From Ligustrum vulgare (taxonomy: Eukaryota > Streptophyta > Magnoliopsida > Lamiales > Oleaceae), in contig OY743170.1 in assembly GCA_963555705.1 (NCBI GenBank), forward strand, positions 32,501,362 to 32,565,361: a DNA stretch of 64,000 bases, given 5' to 3'. A program made the translations under genes and the position numbers. The notes under the pieces were generated by a model that saw only the letters and a list, made by a program, of their open reading frames with translations, made no database searches and was not told the DNA's origin. Below, in pieces: positions 36,801 to 48,217 of the stretch (positions within the stretch are counted from its first letter, which is position 1; every line of letters begins with the position of its first letter).

Positions 36801-37113
36801 GGGAGATGGTGATGATGATTTTATAAAGGTCACAAAAGATGAGCAATCCATTATGGAGAGATTAAAGAGGGGCAAAGGAGATTCTTCCCGTGCTCCTGAT
36901 GTTCATTTGAGTGATTTTTCTGCTTTGCCTTTGGATTTGCCTAAGGTTGCAGAGCCGTCAATGGTTTCTCTGTCTGATGTCTCGAAAAAAGTGGAGCTGA
37001 CAATGGTTTCGGAGGTTATCCAGATCAAAGCCAGCCTTATCTCTAAGCCTTCAGTTCTGGATTCTAGTGCTTTGGTGCCCTTCCGGAGTCCTCCACTAAC
37101 AAACTTGGTGTAA
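33816..37113 (+). pseudogene. Disrupted gag-like, apparently spliced TE gene
   Basis: The ATG at 33816 opens a frame of about 100 codons (MEEIGKADLKDLVVMADPL, then RGFCPWSHLVFSSHYFKEL) that stops at 34113. Further coding-like blocks follow at about 34725-35030 and from about 35135. The last reads KEFPKISLKGLRDKK, then KVGSEEERKQKIVLTGFQ, and continues across the solo LTR at 35289-36618: the frame is intact if the LTR and one GCGGCC copy are left out, giving VEAASIQVDFGAFK. It then becomes lysine-rich (DKVKEKRTKRKEEKKPKQ) and runs into a truncated copia-type LTR at 37095. Acceptor-like sites (TTTTACAG before 34914, GGTTAG before 35134) and a donor-like GTGAGT at 34091 suggest introns. I do not recognise a domain; the layout recalls intron-bearing gag-like genes of large plant LTR elements. 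It is not functional as it stands. Confidence 0.5.
35289..36618 (-). mobile_element. Solo LTR (minus orientation)
   Basis: Flanked by GCGGCC on both sides (35283-35288 and 36619-36624). On the - strand it begins TATTAAGTGCATTTTTATAC and ends after CCTCGTGGGATC, then CACTTTACTACTTGAACGTG. These ends resemble, with divergence, the solo LTRs at 46781-48212 and 48520-49926. The canonical TG start is mutated to TA. Restoration of the host frame at the empty site supports the boundaries to within a base. Confidence 0.78.
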
Positions 37114-37255
37114 AATTAAAGTAGTAAACTGAAAATGTGTTTATGTGAAATATGGTTTTATACGCATTTATAGGATTCTATTAGGTTGTATCCATATCTA
37201 TCAGCATTCTGTCCCATTCCATCAACATGTATCACATGTGCTTACATATCTTTAC
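37095..37255 (-). repeat. 3' LTR, truncated
   Basis: It matches about 54044-54201: both read ACTAACAAACTTGGTGTAAA, then CTGAAAATGTG, TCTATTAGGTTGTATCCATA and CATATCTTTACA. The first 120 bp or so of the LTR, as seen in the right copy, are missing. Confidence 0.82.
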
Positions 37256-37982
37256 ATCCCCCCTCAAGTTGGAGCTTGGTGAAATTTGGCCAAACCCAAC
37301 TTGGATATCAACACCAAAAAGAAAAAAAAGGGAAACTAAGTATGTGCTTTTCATCATCAGAAGTTCTAATCTCTATGTGCTGGTAGTGGTTGGAAGACTC
37401 GACTTCACATCAACTTCCCTTAGACCGTCAATTTCAAGATTCCCTAAAACCAATTTCTTTCCCTTGGTTAGTGAAATCCACAAGCAACTATTATGCTCTT
37501 CTGAGAGCTATCACCAAATAAAAAATAAAAAAAAAATGGAATTGCAACATTGCAACCAGTCATTCCTTAGTTGATAGAAGTTTCTTAACTCCATCATCTT
37601 TTCAATCACATTCACAGCAATGCAAGATTTCCAAATTCAATTGCATTTCCTTCATTGTCCAAACATCTACAAACTTTGAACTCAGCCAAATGAAATTCAT
37701 TTATTAATTCCAGATATAGAAGGAATGATTTTTTTAATTACATATTAACTGCATCAACTCAAATCCGAAGAAAATTTTTCTATTCCAAATTACTGGAACA
37801 TTTTCAATGTTTAGATGAACTCATTCATCTGCTTCAATCTTGATTCATTCTGAATCAAACCCACTTCATATGTGAGCAATGCAAAAGCACTTTATCAAAA
37901 CAAATTCAATTTAATGATACTCTTCGGTAGAAATTTAGGCATCTAAATTGGGAGCAACTTTAGCTGTAACATCATTCCTAGT
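37256..37982. other. Internal residue of the dismembered LTR element, 3' part
   Basis: A polypurine-tract complement lies next to the left LTR. The rest shows only short frames on both strands and no motif I can name. Confidence 0.4.
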
Positions 37983-38911
37983 TAGGGGTGTAATCGGTCC
38001 GCTTTTATCGATTTTTGACATATTTTGAAACCAAACCCTTTAAATCAGTTTGTGAAAAACTCAAACCTAAACTAAACCATTTAAAACGGTTTGAAAACAG
38101 TTTAAGACTAACGGTTTGGTCCGGTTTTAAACCGCCTATTTCATCGTATATTTTTTATGCCGCTAGATTATTGATTTCGATATATTTGTATACTTTATTG
38201 ATAGTAAATCTAAACAAACTAAATAAATCTATTATAAATTAAAATACTAACTAAATCAAAATGAAATCACGATAAAATTACAATATATTTTCTCGGTCTT
38301 TTTAAACTAAGATGTTACAGATAAAAGTTACGATAACGTTATAGTACAAGTCTATAAGGCTAAATAATAACATGATGCCTAATAAGATCTCCATGATCAT
38401 CATATCTAGAAAAAAGAGATTTATTGATTAGATAGAGAATATAACCTGCCACAATAAAAAAATATTTATTGATTAGATAGAGAGTACATAATCAATATAA
38501 CAATTACATAAGCTTATCATTGTCAGTTGTTACGAACTCAAACCATTTATCGAATATTTAGATGAAGATTATTGGATTTATTTAAATTTTGAAGTATGGT
38601 AATTTTCTAGTTGGATAATAAATGTAATAAAAATTAACAAAATACCAATATAACTAGTGAATTTGACAAATTAGACGAGTTTTTGAAAATTTTACTTTTT
38701 TTATTTTTTTTATATATTTTTTCACCGATTCGGTTTGGTTTCAAATTGCAATTAAAAATTTCAAACATAAACCAAACCATTCTTAACCGATTTGGTTTGG
38801 TTCGGTTCAAAACCATTTCGTTGACAGGTCCGTATGGCACCAATCCGATGATTTCTAAAATGCGATTTTCGGTTCGATTTTCCAGTTTGACGATTTTTGC
38901 TTACAGCCCTA
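37983..38911. mobile_element. hAT-type non-autonomous element 1
   Basis: Ends TAGGGGTGTAATCGG and, reverse-complemented, TAGGGCTGTAAGC. The flanking 8-mers TTCCTAGT (37975-37982) and TTCCCAGC (38912-38919) match at 6 of 8. The interior has arms rich in GGTTTGGTTCGGTTC and its complement around AT-rich DNA, with no transposase. The element at 57655-58683 is built the same way. Confidence 0.75.
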
Positions 38912-38929
38912 TTCCCAGCCATCTCCAAT

Positions 38930-39132
38930 ATTTCAAGTAAAGGAGCTATCTCTAGTCTTCAATATTTCTCATCTTCTGTGATGGAATTGTTCCAAAAATT
39001 CTTTGGCAGAGGTGGAACCAAATTTGGATGCCTTAGCTACCTTAACCTATTCATCTACATTCAAAACTACTTTTCCCTCCATCTTACATGTACTAAGCCA
39101 CTTAATTGCAAGAGCTGGTCCATCTGGTAACA
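38930..39132 (-). pseudogene. Captured fragment of a BIR-like LRR receptor kinase
   Basis: On the - strand from 39130 one frame reads LPDGPALAIKWLSTCKM, resembling the ATP-binding lysine region of BIR-type receptor kinases (LPDGS.LA.K.L.TCK). After a frameshift a second frame reads MNRLR, a stop, then LRHPNLVPPL, and further on TEDEKY, which match the following conserved steps (EMN.L..LRH.NL.PLLGFC, VVEDEK.L). Spacing agrees with the kinase N-lobe. The fragment is about 65 codons with several stops and lies in the internal region of the non-autonomous LTR element, on the element's transcribed strand. Capture of gene pieces by such elements is known; a chance relic is the alternative. In life these proteins regulate the co-receptor BAK1 at the plasma membrane; this fragment cannot. 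Confidence 0.6.
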
Positions 39133-39789
39133 CTACCAAGAGCTAATCCATCTAGTAATATTGCCTTCTAAGTAATCCCCGTCCTAGTGGAGATTGGAGA
39201 CTAAGGCCCCGTTCTCTTTATGTTTCCGTTTTCTATTTTCATTTTCGAAAATGTTTTCCATTTTCCGTTTTCTGATAATATTTTCAAAATTGCTGAAAAC
39301 GCGTTTGGTTTGTTATTTCTGAAAACTGTTTTCGAAAATGAAAAGTTGGAAAACACGTTCTGTTTGAGTTTTTTTGCGGAAAACTATTTTGTCCTTATTT
39401 GATTCTCATTAAAAGTGAAATCCACAATATTTGACTTTTCAACTAAATATGAATCATCAATTCTCCTAAAAATTACTATTAATTTTAAAAAAATATTTTT
39501 AAATAATATCAAACACAAACTTTGTGTAGTTGTAATTAAATTTCTGGTGAATATATATATATATATAACCGAAATAGAGCGGCCATACTTGAGTTTGGAA
39601 CAACATAAAAATAGATTAGCCCCAATCACACAATTTGTTGCTGCCAAAAAGTTAAAAATTCATGTTGCCCTTCTAGAGTAATCGTTCCACATTTGGGTAA
39701 CAATTTGTTCTCGCACTTGTGCCATCTGAGCCGTCTGGTTGGAATCAAATTGAATGGGTTCACGTGCACAGGTTCTTCATCAAATATCA

Positions 39790-40947
39790 TATTTTATTGA
39801 GAATATTCTGTAAACAACTTATCCAATGCGTGCTCTTTGAGAATGAAGTTATGTTTGTGCAGCACGCAACAGGTATGTGTCTTTGTATAGTAAGAGGAAA
39901 ATTACTGATAAACTTCAAAATAGGAAATATGGCCTTTATAACTCCAATGCATTGCTCGATCACATTGCGGCATGAGGAATGTCTGTAATTGAACAACTTT
40001 TATTTTTCACGCAGTCCTCCTCCTCCTCCTACGTAATCATGCAGATGATATCGACGTCCTCGATAAGGGGCAAGAAGCCCGGGTATGTTTGGATATCCAG
40101 CATCAACCAAGTAAAATTCATCTGCGCATAAAATAACATAGTCTAAACTTATGTGTCAAAGGAGTTTTACTCGAAAAATAAAAAAATAATGCAATATACC
40201 TCCACATGGCATTGGAAATCCGTTTGCGTCGGTATTAAAAGCTTCAATGAATACCCGCGAATCATTGGCTGACCCTTCTCATCCAGCATGCACATATGTG
40301 ACCTTCATATCAAAATCACAGACTACCATTACATTTTGTGTTATAGTTGTTTTTCGTCCTTGAAAAGCTGTTTGTCTCGAAGCTGGCGTCCAAGCTGCCA
40401 CATGTGTTCCATCAATTTCACCAATACAATCCTTGAAGTACGGGTATATGTGCAAGATACGCTCATGTACAACACCTCGGTTCGTTGGGCGTATTAGCTC
40501 AATGCCTAACTCACGAACAGCACGTAGGACTTTCTTAAACCATTTGTGTATTGTGTGATTTCCATGTTGGAATCTATCATCTATAATTCTATACCGTGTA
40601 CTGTGCCCAACGATCATCAAAAACATTGCGACCCCTTCCTCGACGCTAACTTTTTTTCCATCTCTCAATAAACCTTTTTCTTTCAAAGTGCTACAAAATT
40701 TCTCAAATACATGTTTCTGCATGTGAAGATTATCATGACACACATCTGGATGTCCATTTAATACCTCATATATATACATCCTTCCAGTAAGCAGTGAAGT
40801 TCTTCGTGGCGTCCTACTGATCCCTTCATATGCAGATTGTACAATCTACAATCCCATCATATCTACGGATGCATCATGTTCGTCATCTATGAGGAACAAA
40901 TCTTCGTCACTTGATTCATCGGGTGAAATTTGACCTGAAGATGACAT
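39790..40947 (-). pseudogene. Harbinger transposase (DDE_Tnp_4 type), recently inactivated
   Basis: The probable start is the ATG at 40945-40947 (MSSSGQISPDESSDEDLFLI). Next come a stop in the early part (near 40850), a helix-turn-helix-like segment and the best-preserved frame, 40779-40279. This holds the first catalytic aspartate (CIGEIDGTHVAAW). The second lies in EGSANDSRVFIEAF, just past a TGA that has replaced an expected Trp codon (near 40275). A candidate intron with GTATAT donor and GCGCAG acceptor separates NGFPMPCGG from DEFYLVDAGYPNIPGL. After another stop (near 40010) NVIEQCIGVIKAIFPILK carries the catalytic glutamate. All three catalytic residues are present. The protein would cut and rejoin DNA at the GGCCCC ends and TWA targets. 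Confidence 0.86.
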
Positions 40948-41040
40948 TTCCTGCACAAATGCATATCACTAAGATTTAGTCCGTGTAAAATTGCAACGTT
41001 GTTAATTTCTCCACTACATTTCGGAAAGACCACAACACGA

Positions 41041-41337
41041 CAAGTTCATATATAGAAACCTTGTCAAATCCACATCTAGTCACAACGTACTGATAATACA
41101 GAACATCAACACAATTATGCAATCCATAGTCCAATACAACAAGTTCATACATAGAAACCTTTCTAAATCCACATCTAGTCACAACGTACTGATAATACAG
41201 AACATCAACACAATTATGCAATCCATACTACAATACAACAAGTTCATACATAGAAACCTAGCCAACTCCACATCTAGTCTCAACGTACTGATAATACCGA
41301 ACATCAACACAATTATGCAATCCATACTACAATACAA
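41041..41337. repeat. Three tandem copies of a 99-bp unit
   Basis: CAAGTTCATACATAGAAACC (first copy with TATATAG) occurs at 41041, 41140 and 41239. Each copy continues with CACATCTAGTC and ACTGATAATAC. The array lies between the two Harbinger genes, downstream of ORF2 and upstream of the transposase; frames read through it are artefacts. Confidence 0.93.
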
Positions 41338-41413
41338 CATCAAACAAACATCATCCATAGAACAAGTACAAATATAGCAACATGGTCAAATAAAGCTACA
41401 CGATAGGAAATCA

Positions 41414-42467
41414 CTTAAAGGAATTTCAACACATTCATCCTCCTACTCTCTGGCATCAACACAAATTGCACCTTAAATTCTGGATCTCTGAGTGCCTTCA
41501 TAGCTTAGCGAATATCTCATCAGTCAATGCTTCCATACTTTTTAATATGGCCATGCACTTCGCTTACGTAAAAGGGTCTTGGCTAGTTGCTTCACTCCCA
41601 CTGGTACCGAGAGATGATTTCCCTTGCATTTTTGCAATCTTCTCCTTCAAGTAAGTTTGTGGAAGTTCACTTTCCTCCTCTCTTTTATTCATAGTGGACT
41701 CCCAACGCGCCAGGGCCTCATCTATCTTCTCTGATTTACTGATCTTAGGTGCTTTGCGATGACGGGGAGGCTTTTCAATCTCCGATTCATCGACATTATT
41801 TACCCGTACATGAACGCCCTTTGTTAGAAAATCGTCCTCCATCTGTCGTTCATCATCTAAAGAGGGTGGAAGCTGAGTTGAGGGGGTGCCAAATCCTCCA
41901 GTCGCCGTGGTTCCACCAAAGAGTTCTCCAAGCATCTTATAATGTGGGCACCCATCTTTCTTGAATTTCTTGTAAATCTTTGCATTTTTCTGCATTAAAA
42001 AAGACAGATACATGAAATAATATGTACATACTAAGAAGAAGTAACATGAAATAATATGTACATATTAAAAAAGAAGTAATATAAATTGATAAACAATAAA
42101 GGTAAATGATAAAAATAATATTATGCGAAGGAAAATTTACTGCAAAAAATGCTTGCCAAACTTCTTCAGGAGCACTTACTGTGCATGTATCTGAATCCCA
42201 TGTGACTCCTGTGTGCTTAATAAGTTCAGAAAATGACCGATGAAGGCTGCCCAGACGGTTCCATTTACCCTTTAATTGAGCAATGTCACAGTCCTCATTT
42301 ATGACGCGTTTCAAATCTTCACTAATCTTCCCCCAACACTCTTCCTTAAATGTTGAACACTGTAATTTACCAGCTTTCACATAATCGTAGCATATTTGGA
42401 TAAAGGCAGTCTTTTTTTGATTAGTCCACGTCATAGTGGTTTCCCTAGCATTTCTTTGACCGCCCAT
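41414..42467 (-). pseudogene. Harbinger ORF2: Myb/SANT-like DNA-binding protein
   Basis: Exon 1 (42467-42141, 109 codons) starts MGGQRNARETTMTWTNQKK and contains the trihelix-like pattern W..L......F........K......W (CWGKISEDLKRV, then QLKGKWNRL, then EVWQAFFA). A GTAAAT donor and an AATGCAG acceptor remove 42140-41990; exon 2 resumes KNAKIYKKFKKDGCPHY in frame. A TAA at about 41572 and a one-base shift near 41510 interrupt the tail, after which MKALRDPEFKVQFVLMPE reads on. In Harbinger elements this partner binds the termini and helps nuclear import of the transposase. Apart from the late stop and shift the frame is intact. Confidence 0.85.
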
Positions 42468-44717
42468 ATTGTCTATAAAGAAGGTTTAACTTCAGTTGAA
42501 ACTTTATATTGATTCATACTAGTATTCATTGTTTCACAAATAGATAAGACTTGATAACATGCGCTAATCCCCTTAACAAGAACCTTTGAACCATGGTATT
42601 ACTAGTTTACTAGTCTAAAAGAGGATTGATATATTTAGAGGAATATTCAAATTGCATTAAGTAACCAAAGTATGGTTTAATATTACCCCCTAAATAAAGT
42701 AACAAAATATGGGAATAAGCCAAAAATTACAGTAAAGAAACACATATTAAATTAATTGCATCTACGCCAATATACACTTTGAAGACTTCATCATTTAACT
42801 AAATTGTACAAGGAAATTTAGTGGGAATCTTGTAATATTATTCAATAATCAAAGTGTACCTAATAGAAGAAGTAACCTCTTTACATCAAAGAGGGGTGTC
42901 TATCAAACAAATTATAGTGCCAGCAGTCAAACCAAACAGAGAACGAAATTAAAGACAATTATTAGCAAATAATTTCATCATGGACAACCACAATAACACA
43001 CTAAGTGTCATTCCCAAATCACATTGCAAAAACAATTTTAATAACTATTGTCACATAACTTGACTGCCAAAATTAAACAAAAGTGAATAAGATAACTAGT
43101 TCATGAGTTCACAAAAATACGCAATCGAGAAGGGAAGTAAAAGAAATGTAGATGTGTCACACTGCATACTTGGCTTTTTCAAGATTGAATCACATTTCTA
43201 ATGCTCAATGGGAACTCTGTTTAAGACGGAATAGAAGAAAACAACAATTGTGTAATTGATTTGGGACCATAACTGTATATATATAATTCTACCATAATTC
43301 AGTTAGAATCCCATCAATCCTAGTTGTACTAAGTTCTGATTTCTACTCATTGTAAAACTCATACCCTATGTTGTACATGTTAAGGAGAGATCGAAGGAGA
43401 GATCAGTTACCGTAGGAGATGAAGAATGTGGGTCATGATTTGGTTGTTACTTGCGGATATCAATTAATGTAATATTGTTAATGCATGTATATCTTGATAT
43501 CAATCATGATATTCTCTATGATAGCATTACCTAAATTATAGCATAGGATCTCTTGTATAAATACCAATTCAGTGTGCATCAATAATATATACTATTCATT
43601 CCTCAAATAACTGAATTCTTCATACTCTATCATGCTATACTCTCATGAGCAATAATACTTAGAAAATAGGAAGAGAGTTTTTACCATAAGTAATGAAACT
43701 CACCCCAACTCATGATAAAGAATGTCCCAATTAAAACTGAAAACTCTTGTTGCACAGCTTGCCTTTCCCTTGCTCTAAGTCTATGGATTAGGTAAGAATT
43801 TTAACCAATCCCACATTCATATAGACTTCCCATCACTATAGGATTGTGTAACAAAATAGCTAAAACAAAATTAAGTAACAAATTAAAGTAAATTTTATTC
43901 TTCGATCAACATCTAAGCTATGAAAACTGGGTAGTGCAGTAATGACCTCTCTTCCACAATGCCAATAATTAATTAACTAAGTAGAATCTCCACAATAATT
44001 CATATATCTAACTTGACAAAAAAAATAAAATTAATTAGGGGGGGGGGGGGGACGCCTCAGCAATAGCACAAATACACAATATTTCATATATTTACATTGA
44101 GAAAATTAATCCAAATATGGGGGAAAAAAGGGCAAAATCCGAAACAGTAGCCCGAAAGAGAGTTGAGCTATATTGTTCAAAATCAGTGACAGCTACAGAG
44201 AAATATGGTAAACATGGTGCTAAATCCGTTGTCTGTGGTAGTGATAAAGGGGAATGAGGGGTGATTATCATTTTTTTTTTCGTTTGTTTGTTGGCTCATT
44301 CAACCATCTATTTCCTCTATCTATTGAAGAAACAAATTAGCAAAATAAAAAGCTTTACCGCTGCCGGTGGTTGTGGCCGGTGGTGGAGGGCGACAGTTGG
44401 GGCGGTGGACGATGGCTGTCGGCTTCCAGTGAGGTAGACAGAGATAACGCAGCGAGGGAGAGTCGAGAGATGGATGCAGTGTCTGATTATGGTTGTCTTC
44501 TTTTGTTTTATTTTATTTTTTTTAAATGTGGAAAACGCGGTTTTCACATTTTTCAAATTTTACAAGGAAAACGTGGAAAATGAGATATCCACGTTTTCCA
44601 GTTCCTTTGTAAATTTGGAAAAGATTTTCTGATTTTTTTTTTCGAAAACGTCATACCAGAACACGTTTTCCGCGTTTTCGGAGACAGAAAATGGAAAATG
44701 GCAAAGAGAACGGGGCC
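42468..44717. other. Right non-coding part of the Harbinger element
   Basis: About 2.2 kb without a supported gene. It includes a run of 14 G at 44038-44051 and GC-richer DNA at about 44360-44470. The last 180 bp mirror the left end in GAAAACGTGGAAAA-type words and close with the terminal inverted repeat. Confidence 0.6.
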
Positions 44718-44936
44718 TAAGGTGCTCGAAGCTAAAATTTCTTGTAGCAGCCAACATCATTTCATAACCACTACCGCAAGGTAAAGCCGTTGAAAAACAT
44801 TACAAAATAGGCAAATACCATAGTAACCATACAGCCACTAAAAAGGGTAAACTGCAACTTCCCTAGTTTCCATTTATTTAGATAATGGTTCCAACCAACC
44901 CAAAATTAACCCAACAGATCAATACTATTTGCCCAA
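44718..44936. other. Internal residue of the dismembered LTR element, middle part
   Basis: It starts with the TAA target duplication of the Harbinger element and ends in CCCAA, the target duplication of the gypsy element. No gene seen. Confidence 0.45.
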
Positions 44937-45452
44937 TGAAGTAGCAAAAGCTATGAAAACAAGAACAAATATCACAAATTGTTGAATTACAAATGATTTC
45001 CAGTAAGTGATCTTCCAATTACTTGTTGAATCTTAAGATTGACAGGAATTAGGCATCCAAAGTCAAATTTCAATGAAAAATACGAAAATTGGGAAGAAAT
45101 CAAGAATGTCTAATTGTATTATTAAAAACTTCCCAACAACGCAAACAAAAGAGTTTAAATACTAAACCCTAAACCTAGATGCGTAATTAAAGTATAAAAG
45201 ACGAAAATAGACATAACAATTTAAAGAAAGTAGTTTTAAACTAATTAGACATTTTCAAAGGCCCAAAATCCATCATTAGTTAGCAGTGGCAAAGCAAATG
45301 GTCCATTCTATCTCGTCGAGAGATTTTTGAAAACATATTACAGTCCAAATTCCGAGTCTGTATTCGAATTATGTGCCCATTTCTTTAAAAACTTCGAACC
45401 TGAACGATCCTGCTTGTCCAAGTAATCCAACGACCGGTCTTTAACACCATCA
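44937..45452 (-). repeat. 3' LTR of the gypsy element
   Basis: 516 bp, paired with 52612-53114 and followed by a polypurine-tract complement (TTCTCCCGGGGGTAGAG). Confidence 0.9.
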
Positions 45453-46520
45453 TTCTCCCGGGGGTAGAGAAAATTCGTCCTCGAACATGAAACGCCATCA
45501 TTAAAAGAACTGTCACCAGCATAAGGAACCAAGTGTTTGACGTTGAAGATGTCTGAGGTACGAATGTGACTAGGATGTTTCAGGCGGTAAGCATAAGGGT
45601 TGATTTTCTCAGTAATCTCCACATGACCAATCTTCTTTGCTGCCAGTTTATTATAATCCCCAACTGAGAAATGATCCTTGGCTAGCACTACTTACACAAA
45701 CACCCACGTCAAACTCTAAATGCATGCGTTTCTGATCTACATGTTGCTTGTATGGCGCATTAGCTGAGGAAATATTTATATACACTACCTTATGGACATC
45801 CTACAAACTGCCCACGAAATTTGCTATATTCTCGTGAATCTTTATCGAGCTTGACAAAGCTATCAAGTTAAGTGGTCGTCTGGCCTGAATTGAATAAACC
45901 ACCTGAAAATGACTTAAACCTGTATTGCAATTAACTGCATGATTGTAACTAAACTCTTCCTGACACAACTTCTAATCCCAACTCTTAGTATGATCCCCAA
46001 CCAAACACCGAAGCAAATTCCCTACAGACTTGCTAACAACCTCAGTTTGCCCATCCATCTTAGGGTGATAAGCACTACTGAAGTTCAATTGCGTATTGAC
46101 CATCTTCCATAAGCTGGGCCAGAAATGACTAAGGAACCTAGTGTCTCTTTCAAAAAAAAAAAAAAAAATATAGATGAAGGAAACATATATAGATGGTATA
46201 CATCACGAAAGAAAAGTTGCGCCACATTTACAGCATTTGTAGTTTTCTTGCAAGGGATAAAATGAACCATCTTAGAAAACCGATCAACCACAACAAAGAT
46301 GGAGTACGTGGCAACCACTGCACAAAATATATGTTGAAGGCTGAGAAGGGACTGGTAAAGGTCTGTGTTGTCCGGCATTATTTGTTGCCCCTTTTGACAC
46401 TTAGCAAATTCTGCACCTCTTCACATACCTCTCAACTTCCTTGCGAACACTAGGCCAAAAGTAAGAGGCCTGAACCAGCTGCAAGGTCATGTCTCTTTCC
46501 ACATGTCCTTCACCATGCAA
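45338..46520 (-). pseudogene. Gypsy integrase relic
   Basis: 46378-46085 carries integrase core text ([20 protein letters not shown]). 45688-45338 carries the C-terminal part (KLAAKKIGHVEITEKINPYA, then RLKHPSHIRTSDIFNVKHL). That last frame runs about 115 bases into the 3' LTR before stopping, as seen in some gypsy families. A poly-A/T slip at about 46148-46170 and other shifts disrupt the rest. No chromodomain is visible. The enzyme would have inserted the element cDNA into the genome. Confidence 0.85.
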
Positions 46521-46780
46521 CTCCTTGATTGTTTACAAATGCAAGCTACAATCTAGAATACAAAGTTGAATCTCCATAAATAGAAATCCATTATGCAACA
46601 AGGAATCTGTTTTCTTTCCAGTCTTTATATCTTGTAGGACCACAAAGAAGTACGGATCAGTAGCAAGTAAATCACGAAAATAGTCAAAGCCAAGTACCTC
46701 AGCCTTAATGTTAACCAGCAAACTGTGCATGCGACTCAATGCATCTACAACTCGATTAGTGACTCATGCTTTATGTTTCA
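46521..46780 (-). pseudogene. Gypsy pol linker relic next to solo LTR
   Basis: A - strand frame at 46739-46533 (RMHSLLVNIKAEVLGFDYF) fits the degenerate region between RNase H and integrase. The solo LTR then interrupts it. Confidence 0.6.
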
Positions 46781-48212
46781 TGATAAGTGTATGTTATACA
46801 CTTACTTGTATAACTAAATTAGGATAATTTATTGTCTTTCTTGAATAAACTTTACACAATTGTTTTATATTTGTTAACATTTCAGAAATATTCTCAAAGT
46901 CATGAGAATAAAGCAATGAAGTGGAATAATATACATTTGGAAGACATTTGGAGCTAAAACGGACAAAATGGATGTCAATGTCATCAACCGGGAATTCCAA
47001 AAGGAGCTAAGTAAACGAAATCAAAATTCGAGTGATTAATTGAAGATGGATTAAAGTTTGGAAGAAGAATTGAAGTGATTTAGAAGTTCAAGACTAAATC
47101 GTTGCAATTAGAAGATGAAGGACTCACGTGCAAATAAAGAGCAGGGACCTACTTAAACTCAGTGGAAAGTTGAAAATTGCACTGAAGAATTTAAACTGCT
47201 CATCCAAGACCTTTTCACCAGGTGCCTGCGCTATATACCATTTTAACAGAACCAGTTTTGGGTCAACTGCATGACCACCAACTTTTGTACTACGCGGCCG
47301 CGTAGTTATCTGGCCTAGCTCGAATAAGGCCAATTCACGTTTTCAAGTTGTGTTTTGCCTAGGTTTCGTGGAAAACCTATATATTAGACTTTTTATGCAC
47401 GAGTAAAGGACCTTTGTACACATATTCAAGAGGCATAATTCAAGTTTCTCTCATCAAGATCTTTTGGAGGCATAATTGGAGGCAAAGGCATAAGCATAGA
47501 GGATTAGTAACGGGGAACAACTTCTTGTTGCAAGAGTTCTCTTCTTTGTTAATTTTATTTACTTATGATGCTTAGTTTTGACTATTACATTGTTTTTATT
47601 ATTTTCATGATGAACAACTAAACTATTTATTGGGATTAACAATGTAGCGTAGTTTTTCGATTTGAATTACTTTGTTCGAGTTTTACGTATTGATTATATG
47701 TGATGTTTTTATTTTGTGATTAATCCATGAATTAACTAGCCACCAATTCATTGATTTAATGGGTTGTATTCATAATTCGATAGGTGAGCTAATGACCTAA
47801 ATCTAGAAATAAAACCTAGTAATTGAATGAGCAATAGAGATATATGTTTGTTGTTATTGCGAACTTAAATTGATTTCTCGTATTCCATGCACCTAATCAT
47901 TACAACATGCTGTCTAAAAATACAATCGACTAATTGGGTAGAGTTAAAACTTGAACGGTGGAATTAAAAGTATTGACTATGTGAAATCCCAACTTTTCAT
48001 TCATTGATTACAAAAACACATTTGTTTTATTGTTTACTTGCTTCTGGTAAAATCATTTAGTTTACCAAATCTCACTCTTTAATTGTTCAAATAAAGTGAT
48101 AATTAGAATACTTCCGTTAATTAATCATAATCCTTGTGGGACGATAATTCGAACTTTTTGTCCACTTTATTACTTGAATACGACATCGTACACTTGCAAT
48201 TAGCACTCATCA
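46781..48212 (+). mobile_element. Solo LTR in gypsy pol, + orientation
   Basis: It starts TGATAAGTGTATGTTATAC and ends TTAGCACTCATCA over 1,432 bp, flanked by the perfect duplication TTTCA (46776-46780 and 48213-48217). No internal domain is present. The last 100 bp (ATCCTTGTGGGACGATAATT, then CACTTTATTACTTGAATACG) are shared in type with the next solo LTR and with 35289-36618. Confidence 0.92.
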
Positions 48213-48217
48213 TTTCA

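Larger units (their letters stand above)
39205..44717 (-). mobile_element. PIF/Harbinger DNA transposon, nearly complete
   Basis: The ends GGCCCCGTTCTCTTTATG and, reverse-complemented, GGCCCCGTTCTCTTTGCC form the terminal inverted repeat. The 3-bp target TAA flanks both (39202-39204 and 44718-44720), as expected for this superfamily. Further inward both ends are rich in GAAAACG-type words. Two genes lie on the - strand: a DDE transposase (about 39790-40947) and a Myb/SANT-like protein (about 41414-42467), the usual Harbinger pair. Both have a few stops or shifts, so this copy is dead but not old. Shorter relatives occur at 2946-4291 and 19188-19345. Confidence 0.92.
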
